From contig NZ_SNYV01000015.1 in the NCBI RefSeq assembly GCF_004363245.1, positions 248,001 to 312,000 of the forward strand: DNA of 64,000 bases. The letters are read 5' to 3'. The stretch is from Sphingobacterium yanglingense. Lineage in GTDB: Bacteria; Bacteroidota; Bacteroidia; Sphingobacteriales; Sphingobacteriaceae. Position 1 is the stretch's first letter, and each line of letters starts with the position of its first letter. Positions 46,502 to 55,631 of the stretch are shown here, piece after piece. Both the position numbers and the translations under genes were made by a program. A model generated the notes under the pieces. It searched no databases. It saw only the letters and a program-made list of their open reading frames with translations, and was not told the DNA's origin.

Positions 46502-47350
46502 ATGAAGGAAGCGGAATTGAAAGCACTTATTTCATTGTTGGATGATCCCGACGTGGAGATTTTCAATCAGGTCGAGCAGCAATTGATAATCTATGGACCT
46601 GAAGTTGTACCCCAACTCGAGGCGAGTTGGGAATCTTCGTTTGACCCTTTGTCCCAGACCCGCATTGAAAACATCATCCATAAAATTCAATTTGAACAGG
46701 TTCAAAATGAATTACAATTATGGGCACTAAAAAATAATGAAGATCTTTTGGAAGGACTCTTGATAGTCAATCGCTATCAGTACCCCAATCTCGACGAAAA
46801 TATTGTTCAATATCAATTAGCCGAACTACGACGAAACGCCTGGTTTCAGCTGATGTATGATATGAGCCCATTAGAAAAAGTCAAACTCCTGAACAATATC
46901 ATTTTCAGAGAATTTGGCCTTTCAGGGAATACCACAAATTATCACGATCCTCAGAACTCATTTTTACATAAAGTACTGGAAACAAAAAAAGGAAATCCAA
47001 TTTCCCTCGCTTGTATCTACAGCATTGTGGCACAAAAACTAGATATTCCTATCTACGGCATCAACTTGCCAAAACACTTTGTAGTTGCCTATATCGAAGA
47101 AGAACATGAGAGTCCTTTATTTTACATAAACGTATTCAACCGGGGCCAGGTCATGAAGCATGATGATATTTACTCTTTTCTGAAGCAACTCAACCTCCCG
47201 CCAAAAGAAGAGTACACACTCCCCTGCTCTAATATCGCTATTATCAAGCGCGTACTTCGCAACTTGACAACAGCCTATGATAATCTTGGGAACATGCAAA
47301 AAAGGGAAGAAATAGCTTCCTTACTTCAGTTATTGCACGATTTTGACTAG
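46502..47350 (+). CDS. SirB1-family transglutaminase-like protein
   Basis: 282 residues, soluble. The central segment FLHKVLETKKGNPISLACIYSIVAQKLDIPIYGINLPKHFVVAY (about 155-200) is the SirB1/transglutaminase-like core. It carries the conserved Asn-Pro-Ile-Ser, Cys, and His of the family. A TPR-like helical C-terminus follows (NIAIIKRVLRNLTTAYDNLGN). The N-terminus (about 1-60) is HEAT-like. Biochemical role unknown. Its last 4 bp overlap the stop of the convergent lipoprotein gene. Confidence 0.82.
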   Translation: MKEAELKALISLLDDPDVEIFNQVEQQLIIYGPEVVPQLEASWESSFDPLSQTRIENIIHKIQFEQVQNELQLWALKNNEDLLEGLLIVNRYQYPNLDENIVQYQLAELRRNAWFQLMYDMSPLEKVKLLNNIIFREFGLSGNTTNYHDPQNSFLHKVLETKKGNPISLACIYSIVAQKLDIPIYGINLPKHFVVAYIEEEHESPLFYINVFNRGQVMKHDDIYSFLKQLNLPPKEEYTLPCSNIAIIKRVLRNLTTAYDNLGNMQKREEIASLLQLLHDFD

Positions 47351-48468
47351 CGGGAGTCCAAAGATACTGATTGCGGGGGTCTATTGTCAAAATTCAATTC
47401 CCCATTGGGCTTAACATTTCCATTATCACTGATCAAGAAACGATAAACACGCTTACTGACAGGATCAGCTACAAAGAAATATTTACCACCAGCTTTTCCA
47501 TCTATTGCTACATCAGTCGGCTCCTTGAGCTGAGTTAGATCACCTTCTACAATACGTGTTGGTGTGATATCCTGTGCTGCTTTATACTGCGAGAACTTCT
47601 CAAAAATCAAAATTCGTCCGACATTTCCTGGTGTTGTACCTGAGGTCGACGGACCATAGTCTGTCACCATCAGGATATCTGCAGATTTAGAGTAACTTAT
47701 TCCTCTTACATTATTAGCACCTGGAATATTCAACACGTAATGATCCAATTCCTGCATTACCGAATCACCGTTTTGCAGTAATTTATTTCTATAGCCTTTA
47801 TAAATAATAATTGCACCTTTCCCCTCTTCAGCCCTAGAAATAATTAAATCTCTATCAATAGTTAGTACGCCCCAAGGATTATGACGTAACTTCATACGAT
47901 ATCTAGGTCGAGAGTAACTTCCTGTATTTTCAGGTTTAAAAACAGCAAATAAGGTATAGTTAGGATCATTAGCACCATCTGTTGTATCCGACGCATTAGC
48001 TATAAGTAAGTAATCTTCTGTTAATTTTCCATCACTCTCTACAGTATAATACAGCCCTCTCACATTGTCGTAAATTCGACTATTCAAACTACTTTTATTA
48101 TCCAGCACTCCGGTTTTACTAATTCCCATGACATGCACGGCCGTATCCAAATTAGAAATAGGATTCATACTTCCCTGAAAGATTCTACCACCGTTAAAAG
48201 GGCTATAATGAATCATTCTTCCCCCTTTTGCTGCAGATTTAAAAGGGCGGAATTCCGATCTATCGGGCAACTCCTCTCCGTCAACATTATCAACAGGCCA
48301 AACATTAAAAATAGAAGCAGATGCTGATCCTGCTGAATAATCTGAAGTCGACACGTACAACCTAGAAATTGGCTTCCGAACCCGTTCCGGTTCATCATCA
48401 TCCCGCTTACAACCTGCTATGGATATCAGTATACACCCTACTACTATACTAAAGAGATAATTCTTCAT
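47347..48468 (-). CDS. Predicted lipoprotein, beta-propeller-like
   Basis: 373 residues with a lipoprotein signal (MKNYLFSIVVGCILISIAGC, lipidated Cys20) followed by an Asp/Glu-rich stretch. The rest is beta-rich. Segments such as GVLTIDRDLIISRAEEGKGAIIIYKG, NVRGISYSKSADILMVTDY, EPTDVAIDGKAGGKYFFVADPVSKRVYRF look like blades of an NHL/YVTN-type propeller. No catalytic motif is visible; function unknown. A TAAGTTTG box at 48491-48498 (minus) is a candidate -7 element. Confidence 0.6.
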   Translation of the reverse strand: MKNYLFSIVVGCILISIAGCKRDDDEPERVRKPISRLYVSTSDYSAGSASASIFNVWPVDNVDGEELPDRSEFRPFKSAAKGGRMIHYSPFNGGRIFQGSMNPISNLDTAVHVMGISKTGVLDNKSSLNSRIYDNVRGLYYTVESDGKLTEDYLLIANASDTTDGANDPNYTLFAVFKPENTGSYSRPRYRMKLRHNPWGVLTIDRDLIISRAEEGKGAIIIYKGYRNKLLQNGDSVMQELDHYVLNIPGANNVRGISYSKSADILMVTDYGPSTSGTTPGNVGRILIFEKFSQYKAAQDITPTRIVEGDLTQLKEPTDVAIDGKAGGKYFFVADPVSKRVYRFLISDNGNVKPNGELNFDNRPPQSVSLDSR

Positions 48469-48648
48469 GCTACGTCTTAATTCTTATATGCAAACTTATA
48501 TAAAATGCTTTGTATTCATGCACACCTTACAGAAAATTCACACTTAATAACATAGCTAACGAATAAAGAGCTGAAAGTGCCACAATACAATTAAAACTTT
48601 CTAATGTAGAGAGTTTTCCGTAAAATTGCACTTCAGAAGGAAACTACA

Positions 48649-49311
48649 ATGGATGGTAACAACAAATTGATAAGGGAAAAAATAGCTTTACCTAAAGATG
48701 GTAAAAAGCTCTTATTGCACTCTTGCTGTGCCCCTTGTGCGGGAGAAGTAATGGAAGCTTTGATTTCTTCGGACATCGACTTTACAATTTACTTCTATAA
48801 CCCCAATATCCACCCAAGGAATGAATATGACATCCGCAAAGAGGAAAATATACGTTTTGCTGAAAAGCATAACATTCCCTTTATAGATGCCGATTATGAT
48901 GTCGATCACTGGTTTGAGCTCGCCAAAGGCATGGAGCATGAACCTGAAAAGGGGATACGATGCACCATGTGCTTTGATATGCGTTTTGAAAAAACCGCAG
49001 AGTATGCTGCCGCCCATGGCTTCGATGTCATATCCAGCTCCCTAGGTATCTCCCGTTGGAAGAACATGGAACAGATCAATGACTGTGGTGTACGTGCTGC
49101 ATCTAGGCATCCCGACATGGAATATTGGACTTTCAACTGGCGAAAAAAAGGGGGCTCTGCCCGTATGTTAGAGATTAGCAAAAGGGAAAGATTCTATATG
49201 CAAGAATATTGCGGATGCGCCTATTCCCTTCGCGACACCAATAAATGGCGTATGGCCAATGGTCGCCAGAAAATAGAATTAGGCACTAAATATTACGGTG
49301 ACGAGGAATAA
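48649..49311 (+). CDS. queH: Epoxyqueuosine reductase QueH
   Basis: Last step of queuosine biosynthesis, reducing epoxyqueuosine to queuosine in tRNA; the QueH type replaces QueG in many bacteria. The 220 residues show the DUF208 pattern: [10 protein letters not shown] (Cys26, Cys27, Cys30), YNPNIHP, the second pair Cys105-Cys108 in [10 protein letters not shown], the [11 protein letters not shown] segment and Cys188-x-Cys190 near the end. These cysteines bind the iron-sulfur and metal centre. It is probably monocistronic; no preQ1 riboswitch was found upstream. Confidence 0.93.
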   Translation: MDGNNKLIREKIALPKDGKKLLLHSCCAPCAGEVMEALISSDIDFTIYFYNPNIHPRNEYDIRKEENIRFAEKHNIPFIDADYDVDHWFELAKGMEHEPEKGIRCTMCFDMRFEKTAEYAAAHGFDVISSSLGISRWKNMEQINDCGVRAASRHPDMEYWTFNWRKKGGSARMLEISKRERFYMQEYCGCAYSLRDTNKWRMANGRQKIELGTKYYGDEE

Positions 49312-49330
49312 AAATTATTTTGACAAAATA

Positions 49331-49362
49331 ATTGCATCCTTGATTTTAAAACATTAATTTTG
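49331..49362 (+). promoter_or_regulatory. Promoter of yceD-rpmF-plsX-fabH
   Basis: ATTG (49331-49334) and TAATTTTG (49355-49362) are 20 bp apart, close to the Bacteroidota consensus. The predicted start near 49369 leaves a very short leader before the GTG at 49382. An AT-only hairpin (AATTATTTT-GAC-AAAATAATT, 49313-49333) overlaps the -33 region. Confidence 0.55.
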
Positions 49363-49381
49363 CAGGCTCAAATACAGGATT

Positions 49382-49924
49382 GTGAAGTATCTAAAACAAT
49401 ATAGAATACCTTTTTCAGGACTTGCTGCGGGGATACATGATTTTGAGTTTGAGATTGACGACAAGTTCTTTGACTGCTTTGAGCATTCATTAGTAAAAAA
49501 AGGAAAGCTTCTTGCAAAGGTTTCATTACAGAAGCAAGAGACCATGTTGATAGTCAATTTTGACATCAGTGGAAAGATTTCACTAACTTGCGATGTATGT
49601 TTGACGGAGTTTGATGCTCCGCTACATTTTACAGAGCGTGTGATTGTCAAGTTTATTGATGAAGAGTGGACAAACGACACTGAAGAGGTCATCGTCTTAA
49701 ACAAGGCAGATCATGAATTAGACATTGCCAATCTACTGTATGAGTATATCAACGTACAGGTCCCATACTACGCTAAATGTAGCGAACAAGGGGAAAATAT
49801 ATCTTGCGACCCAGAAATGCTAGCAAAGATCAGTGGTACGGTCGATACAGAAGAAGAGTCAATAACAGAGAGTGAGCATATAGACCCACGTTGGGCGGCA
49901 TTAAAGAATATTAAAAACAATTAA
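49382..49924 (+). CDS. yceD: YceD family (DUF177) protein
   Basis: 180 residues beginning at a GTG. The DUF177 core is clear: KISLTCDVCLTEFDAPLHFTERVIVKF with CxxC, then HELDIANLLYEYINVQVPYYAKCSE and a C-terminal DPRWAALKNIK. The family is linked to 23S rRNA accumulation and is nearly always next to rpmF, as here (16 bp upstream). The GTG start is favoured because the reading frame begins only 20 bp after the -7 box. Confidence 0.9.
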   Translation: MKYLKQYRIPFSGLAAGIHDFEFEIDDKFFDCFEHSLVKKGKLLAKVSLQKQETMLIVNFDISGKISLTCDVCLTEFDAPLHFTERVIVKFIDEEWTNDTEEVIVLNKADHELDIANLLYEYINVQVPYYAKCSEQGENISCDPEMLAKISGTVDTEEESITESEHIDPRWAALKNIKNN

Positions 49925-49940
49925 AAAAACATAATACGAG

Positions 49941-50132
49941 ATGGCACATCCAAAACGTAAGACTTCGAAATCGAGAAGAGACAAAAGAAGAACACATTAT
50001 AAGGCTGAAAGACCTACATTGACAGTATGTAAAGAAACTGGCGCTGTACACGTACCACACAAAGCGTATGAAGTAGATGGCAATTTATATTACAACGGTA
50101 AATTGATTATCGAGAACACAGCCGCTGTCTAA
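49941..50132 (+). CDS. rpmF: 50S ribosomal protein L32
   Basis: 63 residues, with the typical MAHPKRKTSKSRRDKRRTHYK start and the TGAVHVPHKAYEVDGNLYYNGKLI region. The zinc-binding cysteines of some L32 forms are absent except for one Cys (VCKETG), so this is the non-zinc type. It lies between yceD and plsX, the usual rpmF-plsX-fabH order. Confidence 0.96.
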   Translation: MAHPKRKTSKSRRDKRRTHYKAERPTLTVCKETGAVHVPHKAYEVDGNLYYNGKLIIENTAAV

Positions 50133-50145
50133 AAAATATCTTTTG

Positions 50146-50203
50146 AAAAACATCCCAAAAAAGCTTAATTATTTAACATTTTGCTTTAACTTGGGATGTT
50201 TTT
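50146..50203 (+). terminator. Long-loop hairpin between rpmF and plsX
   Basis: Perfect 13-bp arms AAAAACATCCCAA and TTGGGATGTTTTT enclose a 32-nt loop and end in a T-run. It probably causes partial termination, lowering plsX-fabH relative to rpmF. Confidence 0.6.
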
Positions 50204-50235
50204 TGCGTATTATTGATTTAGAAAAATAATAACGG

Positions 50236-51174
50236 ATGAAGATCGGATTAGACGTCTTAGGAGGAGATTATGCTCCAAATTCCACAATACTTGGTGCCAT
50301 AGAGGCCCAAAAAGTTCTTAAAAGTGATCAACGTATTGTGTTGATCGGAAATGAAGAAGACAGCAAAAATCGAATAATAGAAGCAGGTGTAGACCCTTCA
50401 TTATTTGATTACATTCATGCTCCGGAAAATATTTCGATGCATGAACACCCAACCAAAGCTATCTCTCAAAAACCAAATTCAAGCGTAGCTAAAGGCTTTG
50501 AATTGCTAAAAAATGGTGAGATAGATTCATTCTCTTCTGCAGGAAATACTGGCGCTATGCTTGTTGGCGCAATGTTCAGCGTAAAGACAATTCCTGGCGT
50601 ATTAAGACCTGCAATAGCAACCAATGTTCCCAAACTAAAAGATGGTTACGGAATCCTATTAGATGTAGGAGCGAATGCTGACTGTAAACCCGAAATGCTC
50701 AATCAGTTCGCTTTACTAGGAAGCTTGTATTCGGAACATGTGTACGGAGTAGAAAATCCAAAAGTAGGACTTCTAAACATTGGCGAAGAAGAAGAAAAAG
50801 GAAACATCTTAACTATATCAACCTATCCCCTGTTAAAAGCCAACCCAAAAATCAACTTCATAGGTAATGCCGAAGGCCGAGATTTGTTCACGGACCAAGC
50901 TGATGTCTATGTATGTGATGGCTATACAGGAAATGTAGTCTTAAAACTCGCAGAGTCCTTCTACGTAGTGACTCTAAAAAAAGGATTTAAAGACGACTTT
51001 TTTGACAGGTTCAATTATGAGCGATATGGCGGGAGTCCTATATTAGGTGTCAATGCTCCAGTCATTATAGGACACGGAATCTCCAGTCCTAAAGCTATAA
51101 AAAACATGCTATTATTATCTAAGGATATGATAGAATCTAAATTTATTGACAAAATCAAATCTGCTTTTAACTAA
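50236..51174 (+). CDS. plsX: Phosphate acyltransferase PlsX
   Basis: Makes acyl-phosphate from acyl-ACP for phospholipid synthesis. The 312 residues carry the family landmarks MKIGLDVLGGDYAP, SSAGNTGAMLVGAMF, LLDVGANADCKPEML and VCDGYTGNVVLKLAE. Peripheral membrane protein by family knowledge. It lies 6 bp before fabH, so both lipid genes are co-expressed. Confidence 0.97.
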   Translation: MKIGLDVLGGDYAPNSTILGAIEAQKVLKSDQRIVLIGNEEDSKNRIIEAGVDPSLFDYIHAPENISMHEHPTKAISQKPNSSVAKGFELLKNGEIDSFSSAGNTGAMLVGAMFSVKTIPGVLRPAIATNVPKLKDGYGILLDVGANADCKPEMLNQFALLGSLYSEHVYGVENPKVGLLNIGEEEEKGNILTISTYPLLKANPKINFIGNAEGRDLFTDQADVYVCDGYTGNVVLKLAESFYVVTLKKGFKDDFFDRFNYERYGGSPILGVNAPVIIGHGISSPKAIKNMLLLSKDMIESKFIDKIKSAFN

Positions 51175-51180
51175 GATAAT

Positions 51181-52170
51181 ATGTCTAAAATTCATGCAGC
51201 TATTACGGCCGTAAATGGTTATGTTCCGGATTATATATTAACAAACAAGGAACTAGAAACAATGGTTGACACCAATGACGAGTGGATTGTCTCTCGCACA
51301 GGTATCAAAGAACGTCGCATCCTTAAAGGTGAAGGCCTTGCGACATCAGACCTAGCCGTACCCGCTGTCAAAGGATTACTTGAAAAAAGAGGAATAACCG
51401 CTGCGGAGATCGATTTAATTATCTTCTGCACCAGTACACCGGACATGTTATTTCCAGCAACCGCCAACATTTTGGCCGACAAAATCGGAGCTAAAAATGC
51501 TTGGGGATATGATTTACAAGCTGCCTGTTCCGGCTTTTTATTTGGTTTGACTACTGGTTCACAGTTTATCGAATCCGGAAAACACAAAAAAGTATTGGTT
51601 GTCGGCGCAGACAAAATGTCTTCTGTCGTAAATTATAAAGACCGTAATACCTGTATCCTTTTTGGTGATGGTTGTGGTGCAGTATTACTAGAACCCAATA
51701 CAGAAGGAAATGGGATACAAGATACCCTATTGAAAACTGATGGCTCTGGTGGACAATACCTAAATATTAAAGGGGGTGGTTCATTAAATCCTGCTAGCCA
51801 CGAAACAGTAGAGGCCGGTTTACACTATGCCTATCAAGAAGGAAAGACTGTATTCAAATTTGCCGTTACAAATATGGCCGATGTTGCCCATGAAATCATG
51901 GTCCGCAATCAGCTGACAGCAGACGACATCGCATGGCTTGTACCGCACCAGGCAAACAAACGTATCATCGATGCGACTGCCGAACGAGCTGGGCTACCTG
52001 AAGAAAAAGTAATGATAAATATCCATAAATATGGAAATACCACTAGTGGAACAATTCCACTTTGCCTTTGGGAATGGGAAAGTCAACTAAAAAAAGGAGA
52101 CAACCTCGTTCTCGCCGCATTTGGTGGAGGATTTACATGGGGCTCTATATATTTAAAATGGGCTTACTAA
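51181..52170 (+). CDS. fabH: Beta-ketoacyl-ACP synthase III
   Basis: Starts fatty-acid synthesis by condensing acetyl-CoA with malonyl-ACP. The 329 residues contain the complete catalytic triad: Cys116 (LQAACSGF), His256 (VPHQANKRI) and Asn286 (KYGNTTSG). It follows plsX by 6 bp. It precedes accB, which supplies malonyl-CoA, by about 70 bp. Confidence 0.97.
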   Translation: MSKIHAAITAVNGYVPDYILTNKELETMVDTNDEWIVSRTGIKERRILKGEGLATSDLAVPAVKGLLEKRGITAAEIDLIIFCTSTPDMLFPATANILADKIGAKNAWGYDLQAACSGFLFGLTTGSQFIESGKHKKVLVVGADKMSSVVNYKDRNTCILFGDGCGAVLLEPNTEGNGIQDTLLKTDGSGGQYLNIKGGGSLNPASHETVEAGLHYAYQEGKTVFKFAVTNMADVAHEIMVRNQLTADDIAWLVPHQANKRIIDATAERAGLPEEKVMINIHKYGNTTSGTIPLCLWEWESQLKKGDNLVLAAFGGGFTWGSIYLKWAY

Positions 52171-52239
52171 GTTTGTCCTTTTTATGTATCTTTACACGCT
52201 ATTTTAAAATTATTTAAATAAAATAAAACCTACTGAAGT

Positions 52240-52719
52240 ATGAGTATGGATATCAAGCAAATTCAAGATCTGATTAAATTTGTATCTAAATCAGGTGTGA
52301 ATGAAGTATCGATTGAAGAAAAAGATTTCAAGATTACAATAAAAACAAATCAGGAACCTACTTACGTAACAGCAGCTATACCTGCTGTAGCACCTGTAGC
52401 TGCTCCAACTGCTCCTGCGGCCCCTGCTGCAGCACCTGTAGCGGTAGTTGCAACTCCTGCTGCTGACGATGAATCGCATTTGATTACGGTAAAATCTCCT
52501 ATGATAGGTACCTTTTATCGCTCACCAGGACCAGACAAAGCATCTTTTGTCAATGTAGGTGACGATATCACTCCTGGAAAAGTAATCTGTATCGTTGAAG
52601 CTATGAAATTGTTCAATGAAATTGAATCTGAAGTTTCCGGTAAAATCGTAAAAATATTAGTAAACGACGCTCAACCTGTCGAGTACGATCAACCTTTATT
52701 CTTGGTTGACCCAAGATAA
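52240..52719 (+). CDS. accB: Acetyl-CoA carboxylase biotin carboxyl carrier protein
   Basis: 159 residues. An N-terminal helix region is followed by an Ala/Pro-rich linker (about 46-75) and the biotinyl domain with the thumb segment and biotinylated Lys123 in VEAMKLFNEI. It carries the carboxyl group between AccC and the carboxyltransferase. Two terminator-like hairpins separate it from accC. Confidence 0.97.
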   Translation: MSMDIKQIQDLIKFVSKSGVNEVSIEEKDFKITIKTNQEPTYVTAAIPAVAPVAAPTAPAAPAAAPVAVVATPAADDESHLITVKSPMIGTFYRSPGPDKASFVNVGDDITPGKVICIVEAMKLFNEIESEVSGKIVKILVNDAQPVEYDQPLFLVDPR

Positions 52720-52723
52720 TCTT

Positions 52724-52747
52724 AAGCTGCTTAAAAAGCAGCTTTTT
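52724..52747 (+). terminator. Terminator after accB
   Basis: Arms AAGCTGCTT and AAGCAGCTT with a 3-nt AAA loop and a following T-run, 4 bp after the accB stop. A canonical intrinsic terminator. Confidence 0.8.
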
Positions 52748-52757
52748 GAATTTAGAG

Positions 52758-52796
52758 AAACAGTAGTAGGCACATAAGCACCCTACTGTTTTTTCT
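52758..52796 (+). terminator. Second hairpin in the accB-accC gap
   Basis: Arms AAACAGTAG (52758-52766) and CTACTGTTT (52783-52791) are followed by a T-run. An inner GG/CC adds to the stem. It lies just behind the accB terminator; together they suggest strong separation of accB from accC. Confidence 0.65.
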
Positions 52797-52856
52797 GAAA
52801 AGCCTACAGTACGGAACAAAACTGTCCCGTATCAAGTATTCACCAAGTCATTTACT

Positions 52857-54212
52857 ATGTTCAAAAAAATATTAATAGCAAATAGAGGCGAAATCGCTTT
52901 ACGCATCATCCGCACTTGCCGGGAGATGGGAATCAAAAGTGTAGCCGTATATTCAACAGCGGATAGAGATAGTCTACATGTGCGCTTTGCAGATGAAGCC
53001 GTCTGTATTGGCCCCCCAGCGAGTAAAGATTCCTATCTTAATATCCCCAATATCATTGCTGCAGCCGAGTTAACCAATGCGGATGCAATACATCCAGGAT
53101 ATGGTTTCCTATCTGAGAATGCCAAATTCTCGGCAATATGTGCAGAGTACGGAATCAAGTTCATTGGTGCTACCGCTGAGCAAATTGAAAAAATGGGTGA
53201 TAAAGCATCGGCTAAAGACACCATGAAACAAGCAGGAGTACCTACGGTACCTGGTTCTGATGGTCTTGTCCCAGATGTAAAAACAGGTATTAAATTGGCC
53301 AATGAAATCGGCTACCCTGTTATTATCAAAGCTACCGCCGGTGGTGGTGGCCGTGGCATGCGTATCATTACAAAAGATGAAGACTTCGAGCCTAGCTGGG
53401 ATTCGGCACGTCAGGAATCTGCAGCTGCTTTTGGCAATGACGGTATTTATCTTGAAAAATATGTCGAGGAGCCCCGTCACATCGAGATCCAAGTAATCGG
53501 TGACCAATATGGTACCGTATGTCATCTTTCTGAGAGAGATTGTTCTATACAACGCCGTCATCAAAAATTGGTAGAAGAAGCTCCTTCTCCTTTTATTACA
53601 CCAGAACTTCGTGCCCAAATGGGAGAAGCAGCAATAAAAGGAGCTCAAGCGGTTAAATACGAAGGTGCAGGTACGATCGAATTTTTGGTAGACAAACATC
53701 GTAACTTCTACTTTATGGAGATGAATACCCGTATCCAGGTAGAACACCCCGTTACAGAAGAGGTTATCAACTTTGACTTGATCAAAGAACAGATAAAAGT
53801 AGCAGCAGGTATTCCTATTTCAGGAAAAAGTTACGAACCAACCATGCATGCAATCGAATGTAGGATCAATGCAGAGGATCCATTTAACAATTTCCGCCCT
53901 TCACCAGGCAAGATTACAAATTTCCATTCGCCAGGAGGTCATGGTGTGCGTGTAGATACACACGTCTATGCAGGCTATACGATTCCTTCCAACTACGATT
54001 CAATGATCGCTAAATTAATCTGTGTTGCACAGACAAGAGAGGAAGCAATCAATACAATGGAACGCGCACTTAGCGAATTTGTTATCGAGGGAGTTAAAAC
54101 AACTATCCCTTTGCATTTACGTTTGATGCGTGATCCTAATTTCAGAGCAGGCAATTTTACCACGAAATTCATGGAAACTTTTGACCTAACGGCTTATCCA
54201 GACGAAGATTAA
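52857..54212 (+). CDS. accC: Acetyl-CoA carboxylase biotin carboxylase subunit
   Basis: 451 residues. N-terminal domain [25 protein letters not shown]-grasp domain with the glycine-rich loop [30 protein letters not shown] active-site strand, and C-terminal [10 protein letters not shown] region. It carboxylates biotin on AccB using bicarbonate and ATP. It lies 137 bp after accB behind two hairpins, and I saw no clear TAnnTTTG promoter for it in that gap. Confidence 0.97.
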   Translation: MFKKILIANRGEIALRIIRTCREMGIKSVAVYSTADRDSLHVRFADEAVCIGPPASKDSYLNIPNIIAAAELTNADAIHPGYGFLSENAKFSAICAEYGIKFIGATAEQIEKMGDKASAKDTMKQAGVPTVPGSDGLVPDVKTGIKLANEIGYPVIIKATAGGGGRGMRIITKDEDFEPSWDSARQESAAAFGNDGIYLEKYVEEPRHIEIQVIGDQYGTVCHLSERDCSIQRRHQKLVEEAPSPFITPELRAQMGEAAIKGAQAVKYEGAGTIEFLVDKHRNFYFMEMNTRIQVEHPVTEEVINFDLIKEQIKVAAGIPISGKSYEPTMHAIECRINAEDPFNNFRPSPGKITNFHSPGGHGVRVDTHVYAGYTIPSNYDSMIAKLICVAQTREEAINTMERALSEFVIEGVKTTIPLHLRLMRDPNFRAGNFTTKFMETFDLTAYPDED

Positions 54213-54236
54213 ACGTAAAATTTTTGTTTTATATTA

Positions 54237-54279
54237 AAAGATACCATTCTTCTCCTAAAGAATGGTATTTTTGTTTTCT
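54237..54279 (+). terminator. Terminator after accC
   Basis: A stem of about 15 bp (core ATACCATTCTT / AAGAATGGTAT) with a 6-nt loop, followed by a T-rich tail. It covers an in-frame ATG at 54262 and so argues against that codon as the tatC start. Confidence 0.85.
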
Positions 54280-54294
54280 ATACAAACACCCAAT

Positions 54295-55161
54295 ATGTCT
54301 AGTAAAAAACTAATTGACGCCATCAAAGAAAAAGGAAAGAATATAGAAGCCGAAATGTCTTTTTTTGAACATTTAGAAGTTCTTCGATGGCATATCATCC
54401 GTTCCGTAATAGCGATTGCTGTATTTGCTATCCTATCCTTTACTTTTTACGACTTTGTCTTCAATCAGATCATCATGGGCCCAAAAAATCTAGATTTCTG
54501 GACCTACCGTATGATGTGTAAAGTTGGAGCACTGATGAACTTAGATGGATTCTGTGTAGAACGCATACCATTCAACATCATTAATACCGAACTAGCAGGA
54601 CAGTTTATGTTACAGATAAACTCCTGTTTGTTAATGGCACTGGCTTTAGGTTTCCCTTATCTTCTATTTGAAGTATGGCTTTTTATAAAGCCAGCGCTTA
54701 CAGAGATTGAGCGGAAATCTGCCCGAGGTTTCGTGTTCTATGCGACCCTACTGTTCGTCATAGGAGCTTTATTCGGGTATTATATCGTCGTTCCTTTGTC
54801 TGTTAACTTCTTAGCCAATGTATCCTTGAGCCAAGAAATAACAAACCAGATTACGATAGATTCTTACCTTTCTACAATAGCAACATTGACATTAGGTTGT
54901 GGGGTTATCTTCTTACTTCCGATTTTGATCTTCATTCTTTCCAAATTGGGCCTTATGACGCCACAATTTATGCGTGCGAGTCGTCGTTATGCTATTGTAA
55001 TAATCCTGATTATTGCAGCTATCATTACTCCGACGGCAGATGTAATAACACTCTTGACCGTTAGTGCCCCGATGTTCATTCTATATGAACTCAGTATCAT
55101 GGTATCTGCTAATGTAAAAAAGCAAAAAGATAAAAGAGAAAAAGAATTTTATAACAGTTAA
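54295..55161 (+). CDS. tatC: Sec-independent protein translocase subunit TatC
   Basis: Polytopic core of the twin-arginine translocase; 288 residues from the ATG at 54295. The upstream ATG at 54262 lies inside the accC terminator stem and is rejected. The cytoplasmic N-terminus has MSFFEHLEVLRWHIIRS, the family hallmark, followed by six TM segments. It has LFEVWLFIKPALTEIERKSARGFVFY in the second cytoplasmic loop. tatA/B are not in the window. Followed by rpiB 22 bp later. Confidence 0.95.
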   Translation: MSSKKLIDAIKEKGKNIEAEMSFFEHLEVLRWHIIRSVIAIAVFAILSFTFYDFVFNQIIMGPKNLDFWTYRMMCKVGALMNLDGFCVERIPFNIINTELAGQFMLQINSCLLMALALGFPYLLFEVWLFIKPALTEIERKSARGFVFYATLLFVIGALFGYYIVVPLSVNFLANVSLSQEITNQITIDSYLSTIATLTLGCGVIFLLPILIFILSKLGLMTPQFMRASRRYAIVIILIIAAIITPTADVITLLTVSAPMFILYELSIMVSANVKKQKDKREKEFYNS

Positions 55162-55183
55162 CATCGATCAAATTTATAAACAT

Positions 55184-55615
55184 ATGAAAATTGCAATAGG
55201 CAGCGATCACGCTGGATTTGACTATAAAGTAGAAATCATCTCTTACTTAAAGGAACTAGGTCATGATGTCCAAGATTTTGGACCTTCGAGTGCTGACTCT
55301 GTGGACTACCCTGACTTTGCCCACCCGGTAGCTACATCTGTAGAAACTGCGGAAAACACGCTAGGTGTCTTAATCTGTGGGAGTGCAAACGGTGTCGCTA
55401 TCACGGCGAATAAACATCAAGGAATACGCGCAGCTATAGCGTGGCAAAATGAAATTGCAGCTCTAGCCCGTCAGCATAATAATGCAAACATTATCTGTAT
55501 CCCTGCACGTTTTGTCGATTTAGAGCTCGCAAAAAAAATAACACACACTTTCCTAACGACAGATTTTGAAGGTGGCAGACATGCCAACCGTGTCAATAAG
55601 ATTGCTTGTAATTAG
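55184..55615 (+). CDS. rpiB: Ribose-5-phosphate isomerase B
   Basis: 143 residues. The typical start KIAIGSDHAGFDYK, the active-site Cys in GVLICGSANGVAITANKHQGIRAA, and the closing VNKIACN fit the RpiB/LacAB family. It interconverts ribose-5-phosphate and ribulose-5-phosphate. It lies between tatC and an M28 peptidase with short gaps, probably one transcript. Confidence 0.95.
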   Translation: MKIAIGSDHAGFDYKVEIISYLKELGHDVQDFGPSSADSVDYPDFAHPVATSVETAENTLGVLICGSANGVAITANKHQGIRAAIAWQNEIAALARQHNNANIICIPARFVDLELAKKITHTFLTTDFEGGRHANRVNKIACN

Positions 55616-55631
55616 TTAAAAGACCGAAACC

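Noticed and set aside
48540..48648. Possible preQ1 riboswitch before queH
   Set aside because: No C-rich loop or A-rich tail of the known preQ1 classes could be found.
54262..54294. Upstream ATG for tatC
   Set aside because: It is part of the accC terminator stem, and the TatC family start fits the ATG at 54295.
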